Positions 1 to 6,604 of a stretch of 12,136 bases of DNA are shown here, piece by piece. The position numbers and the translations under genes are program-made. The notes under the pieces were generated by a model, which worked only from the letters and a program-made list of their open reading frames with translations, ran no database searches and was not told the origin of the DNA. The first letter of the stretch is position 1; every line of letters begins with the position of its first letter. The DNA is from Ruminococcus sp. (lineage in GTDB: Bacteria; Bacillota; Clostridia; Oscillospirales; Ruminococcaceae): assembly GCA_031262625.1 (NCBI GenBank), contig JAISHJ010000016.1, forward strand, positions 1 to 12,136. Direction: 5' to 3'.

Positions 1-281
1 TTTTCTTCTGAGATTAGGACTGTTACTGATGCGCCTTGCGGCTCGTAGTCTTGTTTGGAGATGTTTAATACATACGCGCCGATCATTTCGGTAACGTCGC
101 AGAGGATTTTTGTCAGACGGTCGGAATTATAAACGTCGTCGATATATTTTAGGTAGTCCTGCTGTTCGCGAACGCTTTTGGCGTAGCAGATGTCGTAAAT
201 ATTAAAGCTTAGGGTTTTGGTGAGGTTATTGAAGCCGTAAAGCTTTATTTTGTCTTTATCGTTAAACGGAAAATCAGCCAA
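1..281 (-). CDS. speD: S-adenosylmethionine decarboxylase proenzyme, N-terminal part (runs off the left edge)
   Basis: SpeD decarboxylates S-adenosylmethionine to give the aminopropyl donor for spermidine synthesis. The 93 visible codons align almost residue for residue with the start of E. coli SpeD as I recall it: LYGFNNLTKTLSF, IYDICYAKS, YIDDVYNSDRLTKIL and QDYEPQGASVTVLISEE all have direct counterparts. This marks it as the longer E. coli-type enzyme rather than the short Thermotoga/Bacillus SpeH type. The family self-cleaves at an internal serine to form a pyruvoyl cofactor; that site lies beyond the window and cannot be checked. The start is taken as TTG (complement of 279-281) because GGAGG sits 9 nt upstream (complement of 291-295) and no ATG is in frame close by. 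It is the last visible gene of the leftward operon, 28 nt after the DUF6062 gene. Family identity is very secure; the start is likely. Confidence 0.93.
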   Translation of the reverse strand, partial: MADFPFNDKDKIKLYGFNNLTKTLSFNIYDICYAKSVREQQDYLKYIDDVYNSDRLTKILCDVTEMIGAYVLNISKQDYEPQGASVTVLISEE

Positions 282-309
282 TTTTTTTATCCTCCGCAGA
301 GTAGATTAA

Positions 310-993
310 TTACGTGAGAAACTCGATTGCACGTTCGATTGAGTCGCGGGAGTTGCCCCAGTCAGCATCTTTCCCGCCGTTGCGGTAGTCATACATACTG
401 CAAAAGTGGGAGACGTCTTTATATAGGCTTTGAAGATAATTGTTAGTTAAGTCGCCGATAGTAATTGCGAAGTTTTCGGCATCTTTTTTCGACAGATAGA
501 GCGGAGCAGTCTCGGATAACAGGCGAAAATGCTTTAGGCAGATGTAGGGCTGACTTTTAATCATTTCGCGCATCTTAGCATCAAGAAAACATTCGCAGAA
601 AGTGCGGAGAAGCCTGTCCATGCCCCATTTTATCTTTTCACAGACAAAGCACGTTCGTTCATAACCGCGCAAAGTATCAATACGCTTGTCCTTTTTAAGA
701 AGCGGCTTTTTAGATTCAAAAACGTCCTGACTTATTTTGTCGAGATGGGTCTGTAGCATCAAAGCGAGAGATAAGCGGTTTTTTTGCTTTAACATTCGTG
801 CAAAATGTTTGTCGCAAAAGCCGAGTTTATTCGTCTCAATCCTTACATCAGGCTCCATCATAGCCGCGCCCATAATATATTCGACGGTCCTGTCTTCGAG
901 CATTTTTTCCATTCTGCAAAGCGGACAGCCGCAGGCATCTTCACTTGGTTCAAGCACTTCCGTTATCGGGATAGTTAAGATTGACTCACGCAT
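310..993 (-). CDS. DUF6062 family protein, cysteine/histidine-rich, function unknown
   Basis: The 227-residue protein matches my memory of the clostridial DUF6062 family: the N-terminal pattern IPITEVLE...CGCPLC, then MEPDVRIETNKLGFCDKHF, and the C-terminal WGNSRDSIERAIEFL. No function is established to my knowledge. Visible in the sequence are two equivalent metal-site-like motifs: C23-x2-C26 followed 33 residues later by C60-x2-H63, and C115-x2-C118 followed 33 residues later by C152-x2-H155. Each could bind one zinc, so the protein may be two tandem zinc modules in a mostly helical fold. There is no signal peptide or membrane segment, so it is probably cytosolic. The ATG start has AAGGAA upstream (complement of 1002-1007) and overlaps the end of the glycosylase gene by 8 nt, which implies translational coupling. 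Its position after a DNA glycosylase is suggestive but does not prove a repair role. Confidence 0.85.
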   Translation of the reverse strand: MRESILTIPITEVLEPSEDACGCPLCRMEKMLEDRTVEYIMGAAMMEPDVRIETNKLGFCDKHFARMLKQKNRLSLALMLQTHLDKISQDVFESKKPLLKKDKRIDTLRGYERTCFVCEKIKWGMDRLLRTFCECFLDAKMREMIKSQPYICLKHFRLLSETAPLYLSKKDAENFAITIGDLTNNYLQSLYKDVSHFCSMYDYRNGGKDADWGNSRDSIERAIEFLT

Positions 994-1735
994 TTTTAAT
1001 GTTCCTTATATAGTGAAATAAATATTGTTGAGCGATTCCGGCGTATTTTGAGTCTATGTACGGAAAACCGTTAGGATAAAATTCATCAAGCGCACGATTA
1101 ATCCAAACATCCCTCGGGAAAGCTTCAAGGCGGTGAAATCCGTAAAGGAGGGTACATTCGGCAACCTTCGGACCTACGCCGGAGATTTTCATTAACGCCT
1201 GTCGGGAATTCGTTATCGTCATTTTGTCGATTTCTTCAAGGTTAACCCTTCCGGATAGTATATTTTCCGCCGCGCTCTTTAGATATTTTTCGCGAAAGCC
1301 GAGCCTTGCAAAACTAATATCGGTAAGCAAGTCTTCCGCTGTAGGAAAGCGGCTAAAATGTGTGATAAGCCGCTCTATAATAAGCTTTATCCGCGGGATA
1401 TTATTATTTTGTGAAATTATAAACGAGATTAAAGCTTCCCAAGGGTCTTGCTTTAATATGTGAATTCCGCCGCAAAAGTCTATAGCCTTTTTCATTGTCG
1501 GGTCGGCTTCAAACTCCGCCTTAACAGCTTCATAGTCAAGCTTAAAATCGAAGTAGTCATCCCATTTTGAAAGGAACTCCTCCTCGGTAATATCATGGAG
1601 GATTACCACTCCGTCAGCTTTTTGCTCCGCATTAACGATACGGCGGAAAGACTGCCCGCAGTCTAAAGTTAATTCAAGGTCGAATCCTTTGCAGCAGACA
1701 TAAATATCAGTGCCATGAACTTCAAACTCTCTCAT
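986..1735 (-). CDS. 8-oxoguanine DNA glycosylase / AP lyase (OGG1-like, HhH-GPD superfamily)
   Basis: This 249-residue enzyme should excise oxidised guanine from DNA and nick the abasic strand. An N-terminal OGG-type domain (about 1-95, with LTLDCGQSFR matching the family's 'F..GQ.FRW' segment) precedes the helix-hairpin-helix glycosylase domain. The HhH reads LMKISGVGPKVAECTLL at 181-197. K190 matches the Schiff-base lysine of human OGG1 (K249), and D209 in FPRDVW matches the catalytic aspartate (D268); the 19-residue spacing is the same in both. The helical SFIISQNNNIPRIK segment at 104-117 is also typical. No iron-sulfur cluster cysteines follow the HhH, as expected for OGG rather than Nth. 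The start ATG lies in an ATGA overlap with the stop of the metallophosphoesterase gene, with no strong ribosome binding site of its own, so it is probably translated by coupling. Confidence 0.9.
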   Translation of the reverse strand: MREFEVHGTDIYVCCKGFDLELTLDCGQSFRRIVNAEQKADGVVILHDITEEEFLSKWDDYFDFKLDYEAVKAEFEADPTMKKAIDFCGGIHILKQDPWEALISFIISQNNNIPRIKLIIERLITHFSRFPTAEDLLTDISFARLGFREKYLKSAAENILSGRVNLEEIDKMTITNSRQALMKISGVGPKVAECTLLYGFHRLEAFPRDVWINRALDEFYPNGFPYIDSKYAGIAQQYLFHYIRNIKNA

Positions 1736-2445
1736 ATCTTTTTGCGTTTCTTAAGCCGCTCGATTTTTCGTTTTTCCTTGTCATTAGTAGGAATATATAT
1801 ATAGTTGTCGAAAAGGGCTGTGAATTTCGGCGGAATAACCTTGTGTTTATGAAGCTTCCCGAAGTACCAGTGAATATACTGCGATTTTTTCAGCACTTCA
1901 TCAAGGAAAAAGTGTATCCGCGTTAAGTTGTTCTGTTCAAACGCCAAAAACTGCTTTAGTGACGCGGGCGCTTCGTGGGATACTGCGTAGTCGAATTTGA
2001 AGTCGTGGTCTTCTAAATTTTCATTCGCGTAGGCGATTTCATCTTCGGTAACCGCTTCTTCTCCCCACCAGCGATTTTGCATCTGGCGGACGGTTATATC
2101 GGGGGAAACTCCTCCGCCGAAAGCGAAAATGCGTATACCTTGGAGGTTAAATATTCCGCCGCGGCAAAGATGGTAAAGCCGCCCCGAGATATGATGAGTC
2201 TCTGCTCCGCAAAAAATTTCCTTCGGGCAGTCGTTTATAAGGTCGTAGTTATCATGACAACCCTCGACAAAGAGGGTGTAAAAACGCTTCTTGCCTATCT
2301 TTTTTATAGTTCTGTCTTCTTTTTCGGTCTTATCCCATAAAAAGCCGAAATCACCGGCAACGATTAGAAAATCGCCCTTTTTAAGGAGGGGGATTTTACC
2401 GAATCTGCTATAGTCGCCGTGCATATCGCCGGTTATACAAATCAA
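1732..2445 (-). CDS. calcineurin-like metallophosphoesterase with altered metal-site motifs
   Basis: The 237-residue protein has the calcineurin-like phosphoesterase order: GDMHG (D7, H9), GDFG (D32), a GNHD-like motif at 62-65, SHEAP (H157), and a GHxH-like motif at 196-199. It belongs to the clostridial group of stand-alone cytosolic phosphoesterases (recognisable by FVEGxHDNYDLI, HLCRGGIF and FAFGGG); the substrate is unknown. Two motifs deviate: the expected GNHD/E is GCHD (C63 for the Asn ligand), and the expected GHxH is GKLH (K197 for the first His). The C-terminal tail (about 222-237) is strongly basic. The start is TTG at 2445, with GGAG (complement of 2454-2457) 8 nt upstream; the ATG further upstream is out of frame and stops at once. 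It is the first gene of the leftward operon. Activity may be reduced or changed; the fold assignment is secure. Confidence 0.85.
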   Translation of the reverse strand: MICITGDMHGDYSRFGKIPLLKKGDFLIVAGDFGFLWDKTEKEDRTIKKIGKKRFYTLFVEGCHDNYDLINDCPKEIFCGAETHHISGRLYHLCRGGIFNLQGIRIFAFGGGVSPDITVRQMQNRWWGEEAVTEDEIAYANENLEDHDFKFDYAVSHEAPASLKQFLAFEQNNLTRIHFFLDEVLKKSQYIHWYFGKLHKHKVIPPKFTALFDNYIYIPTNDKEKRKIERLKKRKKI

Positions 2446-2476
2446 CGTATTTTCTCCATAGAATTAGTCAAAATAC

Positions 2477-2505
2477 ATTATATCATAACTGCATGAAAAA
2501 AGCAA
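2477..2505 (-). promoter_or_regulatory. sigma-A type promoter for the leftward four-gene operon
   Basis: On the minus strand there is a -35 element TTGCTT (complement of 2500-2505), a 17 bp spacer, and a perfect -10 TATAAT (complement of 2477-2482). The predicted start falls near 2470, giving a leader of roughly 25 nt before the TTG start of the metallophosphoesterase. No other comparable promoter was seen inside the overlapping downstream genes. Confidence 0.75.
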
Positions 2506-2539
2506 TACAAATCTGTTAATTTTTAAGGAAGACCATATT

Positions 2540-2671
2540 ATGGATACGAAAAACCGCGTAGCAAAGGTTATACAGTCAGTTTCCCCCTCAAAAGACGATC
2601 CGAACGGCTCTTATACCGGAAAGCCTCTAAAGCCGGGAGAAAAGCCCGTACAGGATGCGGACGATCTGTAA
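2540..2671 (+). CDS. small hypothetical protein, 43 residues
   Basis: An ATG with AAGGA 10 nt upstream (2525-2529) opens a 43-codon frame ending in TAA at 2669-2671. The protein is hydrophilic, begins MDTKNRVAKVIQSV, and has a Gly/Pro-rich second half with the stretches DDPNGSYTGKP and KPVQDADDL at the extreme C-terminus. I recall similar short clostridial proteins carrying 'GSYTG...PVQDADDL', which would make this a conserved but usually unannotated family; that is memory, not a search result. It has no signal peptide, membrane segment or cysteine. It sits alone between the divergent operon promoter and the lipoprotein promoter; I could not identify a clear promoter of its own. The function is unknown. 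Confidence 0.65.
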   Translation: MDTKNRVAKVIQSVSPSKDDPNGSYTGKPLKPGEKPVQDADDL

Positions 2672-2692
2672 TAATTTGTGAACATTGTGTAA

Positions 2693-2722
2693 TGGACAAA
2701 TTGCCCCCTCAGATGTTATAAT
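2693..2722 (+). promoter_or_regulatory. promoter of the lipoprotein gene, with a palindrome over the -10
   Basis: The -35 element TGGACA (2693-2698), an 18 bp spacer ending in TGT (extended -10), and TATAAT (2717-2722) form a strong promoter. A 7-bp inverted repeat, CCCCTCA (2705-2711) and TGAGGGG (2728-2734), is centred on the -10 box. Its right arm overlaps the ribosome binding site GGGGTGAT (2731-2738), 8 nt before the ATG at 2747. Because transcription should start near 2729, the left arm would not be in the mRNA, so the palindrome is better read as a possible DNA operator than as an RNA hairpin. Confidence 0.7.
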
Positions 2723-2746
2723 CATTTTGAGGGGTGATACATAAAT

Positions 2747-4414
2747 ATGAAAAAATTTTTACCGATAATTTTTAGTTTATTAATAATGACATCTTGCGCA
2801 GAAGTTACGAACGTAACCTCGGGTACGTCCGTAACCTCCGGCGAGACTTTTAAAACAACTACTTTTACAACTGCTTCAAACGGCGAATTCGAGGAGCCGG
2901 CTTTTACCGAAGATGACATTATCGCCGAAGTAATGCCTATTCCCGTTCCGAACGGCACTAAAGCAGAATTTACCGACGAAAACTATACCGTTTTCTACAC
3001 CGATATAACAAAGGGCGATTCACGGTTAACCGAAATTATAGCATATGACCTTAAAACAGGCGAAAAGATTGACGTTTTCGCTGCACAAACGAACCTTGCG
3101 GTAAAGCCCGGGGACGAATATTTTTCCGGACAGCAGTTCCTTACAAAAAATTTTCGCCTTGACCCTGACGGCTGGATTTATCTTTATATGCTCACCGATT
3201 ACGATACAGACGGCTTTCACAAGCGGTTAACTTATCGGAAAAACCTTAAGACACTAAAAATCGAAGAACAGGGCTTTGAACTCTCCGATACGCCCTATGC
3301 AGAATATACCTCTGAAAACGGAGCCGCCGAAATCCTCCTCCCGACAGGGGTAAGAAGCATAGAACTTAGCATCCCCGCGCCCGAAACCGGTGAAAATATA
3401 GTTATAGAAAATACCGCCGATTGGGAAAAATTCTTCGGCGATACTCTGCCCGAAGAGGGGATTACCCTTATGGAAACGTTCGGGCAGTACATATGCTATC
3501 GCTATGAATATACCGAAGCCGGCGCAAAATATAATTTTATCGTTTCGGGTATAGGGTATGTTGACATACTTAATATGGTTAAATATACCGTAAACGAGGT
3601 TCGCTCACGAGACCCTAAGAGTTACGCAGACCCTATGGAAACAGTACTTGAAAGCAATCTCCCGTCACTTATCCCAGATGGGTTTGTAATATATGACAAT
3701 GAACTTTACTATTATACCTACAGAGATTGGTCTGACGAAAACTGGGCAGCATGGTTCGGGGATCTCCCTGCCGACAACGGATGGCATATGCGGAATATGT
3801 ACGTTTACAGTTTCGATAACGTGACAAATAACTTCGGAATGTGGCAAGATTCGGATCTGCCGTTGCCGCTTCCGCCGGTATTTACCGACCCGCCGTTTAA
3901 GATATTCGACTCTCCGGCGGCGGGTTATGATGAATATTTCTACGACGGCGAATATGTATACTATAAAAATGCTGAAGAGGGCGGCAACCTCTATAAAAAA
4001 ATCCCGAATTCGGACGGTGCAGGCATAAAGCTTGCGGATGCGAACGTTGCAGGGCTTCTATACAGTATCTCTGTTTATGGTGACGAGGTTTTTTATGTCA
4101 CTAACTACTACGACCCCGAAACAGCAACAGGCACGGACGGCGGCGGCGGAACTGCTTATGCGGTGAAAAAAGACGGCAGCAGTACAGAGCCGCGAAAAGT
4201 TTTAGAAGGCATAGGCGATTACTTTTATGTTTATGACGGCGTAATATATTATACAGGCGGTATAGAATCATTAAACGAAGCGCAACTCCTGTCAGTGCCG
4301 CTTGAAGGCGGCGAAACTGTAAAAATAGCTGATTTTGCGATGGATATAGTAATCGTAAACGATCAGATTACATATTTTAACGGCGAAACTGTTGTTATTT
4401 ACGATATAGAATAA
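2747..4414 (+). CDS. large secreted lipoprotein, probable beta-propeller-like C-terminal region
   Basis: The 555-residue protein starts with a lipoprotein signal (MKKF, hydrophobic core at 5-14, lipobox-like MTSC with the lipidated Cys at 17). A Thr/Ser-rich linker (about 20-46) follows, then an acidic globular region. It should be exported and anchored to the outer face of the membrane. The C-terminal portion (about 310-553) contains repeated short units of the kind 'D-x-x-Y-Y-Y' followed by 'L-Y-x-x-x-x-D-G/G-G', for example YFYDGEYVYYKN, FYVYDGVIYYTG and LLSVPLEGGETVKIADF. These resemble the DUF5050-type repeats of clostridial lipoproteins thought to fold as beta-propellers. No catalytic motif is recognisable. 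It has its own promoter, and I saw no clear intrinsic terminator after its stop. The lipoprotein call is firm; the propeller call is inference from repeat rhythm and the function is unknown. Confidence 0.8.
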   Translation: MKKFLPIIFSLLIMTSCAEVTNVTSGTSVTSGETFKTTTFTTASNGEFEEPAFTEDDIIAEVMPIPVPNGTKAEFTDENYTVFYTDITKGDSRLTEIIAYDLKTGEKIDVFAAQTNLAVKPGDEYFSGQQFLTKNFRLDPDGWIYLYMLTDYDTDGFHKRLTYRKNLKTLKIEEQGFELSDTPYAEYTSENGAAEILLPTGVRSIELSIPAPETGENIVIENTADWEKFFGDTLPEEGITLMETFGQYICYRYEYTEAGAKYNFIVSGIGYVDILNMVKYTVNEVRSRDPKSYADPMETVLESNLPSLIPDGFVIYDNELYYYTYRDWSDENWAAWFGDLPADNGWHMRNMYVYSFDNVTNNFGMWQDSDLPLPLPPVFTDPPFKIFDSPAAGYDEYFYDGEYVYYKNAEEGGNLYKKIPNSDGAGIKLADANVAGLLYSISVYGDEVFYVTNYYDPETATGTDGGGGTAYAVKKDGSSTEPRKVLEGIGDYFYVYDGVIYYTGGIESLNEAQLLSVPLEGGETVKIADFAMDIVIVNDQITYFNGETVVIYDIE

Positions 4415-4443
4415 CGTAATTTTTGTAAATTTTAAAAAACCGC

Positions 4444-4472
4444 TTGCAAAGTATTTTCAGTTGTGATATAAT
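4444..4472 (+). promoter_or_regulatory. promoter upstream of the PHP-domain gene
   Basis: TTGCAA (4444-4449), a 17 bp spacer and TATAAT (4467-4472) preceded by TGA (extended -10) form a strong sigma-A type promoter. The predicted transcription start is near 4479. It probably drives the PHP gene and perhaps the malic enzyme and rsmE downstream, because I saw no second promoter at 5377-5461. Confidence 0.75.
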
Positions 4473-4489
4473 AGTAGTGTTATATTCAT

Positions 4490-4507
4490 AACTTGTATTT
4501 ACAAGTT
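4490..4507 (+). promoter_or_regulatory. perfect palindrome just downstream of the promoter, candidate operator
   Basis: AACTTGTATTTACAAGTT is two perfect 8-nt arms around a 2-nt centre. It lies about 11 nt after the predicted transcription start and before the ribosome binding site (GAGGT, 4514-4518). Its half-site and spacing resemble operators of GntR-type regulators such as AraR or TreR (TTGTA-n2-TACAA), so a repressor roadblock is plausible. No regulator gene is in the window to pair with it. A small RNA hairpin is the alternative. Confidence 0.5.
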
Positions 4508-4527
4508 CAACAAGAGGTACATATAAA

Positions 4528-5376
4528 ATGATAGGCGATTTACACTGCCACTCGAAGCTTTCGGACGGCTCTTTAGGGCTTGAAGATATAATTATGCAGG
4601 CGAAGCGGACGGGTATTGACTTTATTTCAATTACCGACCACGATACGCTTAGTTCCCTTTCGAGAATAAAAATCCTCGGCGAGAGATACGGAGTAAATAC
4701 CGTTCCCGGCGTGGAACTTTCGAGTTGGGATAAAAAGCGCGGACGAAAGGCTCATATCCTCTGTTACGCGCCGAAAAAGCCCGACAGGCTCGAAGGGCTT
4801 TGTATGAAATCCTGTGAAATACGCAAGGTCTGCGCTAAAGAGATGGTAGAAAAGGTAATGAAAATTTACCCCATCACTCCCGAAAACGTAATGCGCCACG
4901 CCACAGGCTCAAAGAGTATTTTTAAGCAGCATATTATGCACGCTCTTGTTGATCTGGGCTATACTACCGAAATATATGGGGAACTCAACAACACTCTCTT
5001 TAACCTTAAAACAGGGACTTGTATTGTTGAGCGAGAGTACCCCGACGTTAACTTTGTTACCGACCTTATCCACTCCGCCGGAGGAGTTGCGGTGCTTGCT
5101 CACCCGGTCTATTATGATTCGATAGACCTTTTGCAGGAACTTGCCGAAGCCGGAAGAATTGACGGCGTTGAAGCTTACCACTACACGGCTGACAAAGCGG
5201 CTGAAAAGGAAATTCTCGGTATTGCCGAAAAATACGACCTTATAGTAACGGGCGGTTCTGACTTCCACGGGCTTTACAATGCGAAAGCTTCAAGCATAGG
5301 AAGCCGCACTACCGACAGGGAAAACTTAGAAAAAATCATGCGCGGAACTAAAAAGAAAGAAGTTGCGGCTGTTTAG
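4528..5376 (+). CDS. PHP-domain metal-dependent phosphoesterase (TrpH/YciV-like)
   Basis: The 282-residue protein has the full set of polymerase-and-histidinol-phosphatase motifs: DLHCHS (H6, H8), D13, ITDHD (D37, H38), GVELSS (E63), H76, H135, AHP (H192) and GGSDFHG (D245, H247). These would hold a trinuclear metal site. Length and motif order match the stand-alone PHP family that includes E. coli YciV/RNase AM and nucleoside 3',5'-bisphosphate phosphatases, so likely substrates are 3',5'-bisphosphonucleotides or short RNA 5' ends. A more remote possibility is another small phosphate ester. The insert between H76 and H192 (about 85-185) is the family's cap-like subdomain. There is no signal peptide, so it is cytosolic. 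The ATG start has GAGGT 9 nt upstream. The last 13 codons, including the stop, are repeated in degenerate form just after the gene. Confidence 0.85.
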   Translation: MIGDLHCHSKLSDGSLGLEDIIMQAKRTGIDFISITDHDTLSSLSRIKILGERYGVNTVPGVELSSWDKKRGRKAHILCYAPKKPDRLEGLCMKSCEIRKVCAKEMVEKVMKIYPITPENVMRHATGSKSIFKQHIMHALVDLGYTTEIYGELNNTLFNLKTGTCIVEREYPDVNFVTDLIHSAGGVAVLAHPVYYDSIDLLQELAEAGRIDGVEAYHYTADKAAEKEILGIAEKYDLIVTGGSDFHGLYNAKASSIGSRTTDRENLEKIMRGTKKKEVAAV

Positions 5377-5408
5377 CCTGCCCAACACTAAGAATACTCT
5401 GAAAACTC

Positions 5409-5447
5409 ATGCTTGGAACTAAAATGAAAGAAGTTGCGGCTATATAA
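5409..5447 (+). repeat. decayed duplicate of the 3' end of the PHP gene
   Basis: This 39-nt stretch matches the last 39 nt of the PHP gene (5338-5376) at 33 positions and keeps the same frame, reading MLGTKMKEVAAI-stop against MRGTKKKEVAAV-stop. The offset is 71 bp. Similarity continues weakly upstream: the GAAAAC before the second copy matches 5323-5328 with a 10-nt deletion after it. This is consistent with a tandem duplication of about 70 bp followed by decay. It has no ribosome binding site and is not a gene. Confidence 0.75.
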
Positions 5448-5461
5448 GTCGCTAAGTACAT

Positions 5462-6604
5462 ATGATTACCGATCCTATATCTGCCCACGAAGCGTGGGAA
5501 GGAAAAATTGAGGTTATATCAAGAGTAAAAATCGACTCCAAAGAGGCTTTATCTGTGGCGTACACTCCCGGTGTAGCCGCGCCCTGCCTTAAAATTAAGG
5601 AGAATCCCGAAAGTTCTTACCGCCTTACTCGCCGCGGAAACCTTGTGGCGGTAATTACCGACGGTACTGCCGTACTGGGCTTGGGCGACATAGGACCGCT
5701 TGCCGCTATGCCTGTTATGGAGGGGAAATGCGCCCTCTTTAAGGAGTTTGCGGGGGTGGATGCGTTCCCCCTCTGCATAGATACGAAGGACACTGAAAAA
5801 TTTATCGAGACTGTTAAGCTTTTAGCCGGAAATTTCGGCGGAATTAACCTCGAAGACATTGCCGCTCCGCGCTGTTTTGAGATAGAGCAAAGGCTTAAAG
5901 AAGCTAACCTCGGTATTCCCATATTCCATGACGACCAGCACGGCACTGCGATAGTTGTTCATGCCGCGCTTATAAATACTCTAAAGCTTACTGGGAAAAA
6001 TATCGAAAATATTACCGTTTGTATTAACGGGGCAGGTGCGGCAGGCTGTGCTATCGCTCGCCGTATGATTTCCGCCGGAGTAGGCAACGTAATTTTAGTC
6101 GATATTGACGGGATTATCAGCCGTAATAAAGTCTACTCCAACAAAGCTTATGAGGAACTTAAACTTCAGACTAACAGCGAAGCTAAAGAAGGTATGCTCA
6201 TAGATGCTATGCGCGGTGCTGACGTTTTCGTAGGCGTTTCGCGCCCGAATCTTGTTACCCCCGAAATGATAAAGAGCATGGCTTCTAAACCCGCGGTTTT
6301 TGCTATGGCTAACCCGAACCCCGAAATTATGCCGGAACTTGCGAAAGCCGCCGGTGCTTATATAGTAGGAACCGGGCGTTCCGACTACCCTAACCAAATT
6401 AACAACGTTTTGGCTTTCCCCGGTATCTTCAAAGGTGCGCTTGCTTCACGCGCTTCGGATATTACCGACAAGATGATGATTAACGCCGGAAAGGCTATAG
6501 CTTCTTGTGTAAGCGATTCCGAACTTTCCCCCGAACATATTATCCCGAATCCGTTTGACAAAAACGTTGCGGTAAAAGTCTCGCAAGCAGTTTCAAATGT
6601 ATAG
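5462..6604 (+). CDS. malic enzyme (NAD-type, short bacterial form)
   Basis: It oxidatively decarboxylates L-malate to pyruvate and CO2 with reduction of NAD(P)+. At 380 residues it is the compact bacterial form, lacking the phosphotransacetylase tail of MaeB-type enzymes. Visible motifs are the N-terminal HEAWEGKIEVISRV, YTPGVA with catalytic Tyr34, MEGKCALFK with K89 and K94 as catalytic-lysine candidates, NLEDIAAPRCFEIE (E131, D132) and FHDDQHGTA (D157, D158) for the metal. The Rossmann glycine motif GAGAAG is at 190-195, with D214 ending the second strand, which favours NAD over NADP, followed by ANPNPEI and the C-terminal NQINNVLAFPGIFKGAL. ATG 5462 is the first possible start, because an in-frame TAA lies at 5453-5455. 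It has no recognisable Shine-Dalgarno sequence. It probably follows the PHP gene in one transcript, and its 3' end overlaps rsmE by 8 nt. Confidence 0.93.
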   Translation: MITDPISAHEAWEGKIEVISRVKIDSKEALSVAYTPGVAAPCLKIKENPESSYRLTRRGNLVAVITDGTAVLGLGDIGPLAAMPVMEGKCALFKEFAGVDAFPLCIDTKDTEKFIETVKLLAGNFGGINLEDIAAPRCFEIEQRLKEANLGIPIFHDDQHGTAIVVHAALINTLKLTGKNIENITVCINGAGAAGCAIARRMISAGVGNVILVDIDGIISRNKVYSNKAYEELKLQTNSEAKEGMLIDAMRGADVFVGVSRPNLVTPEMIKSMASKPAVFAMANPNPEIMPELAKAAGAYIVGTGRSDYPNQINNVLAFPGIFKGALASRASDITDKMMINAGKAIASCVSDSELSPEHIIPNPFDKNVAVKVSQAVSNV

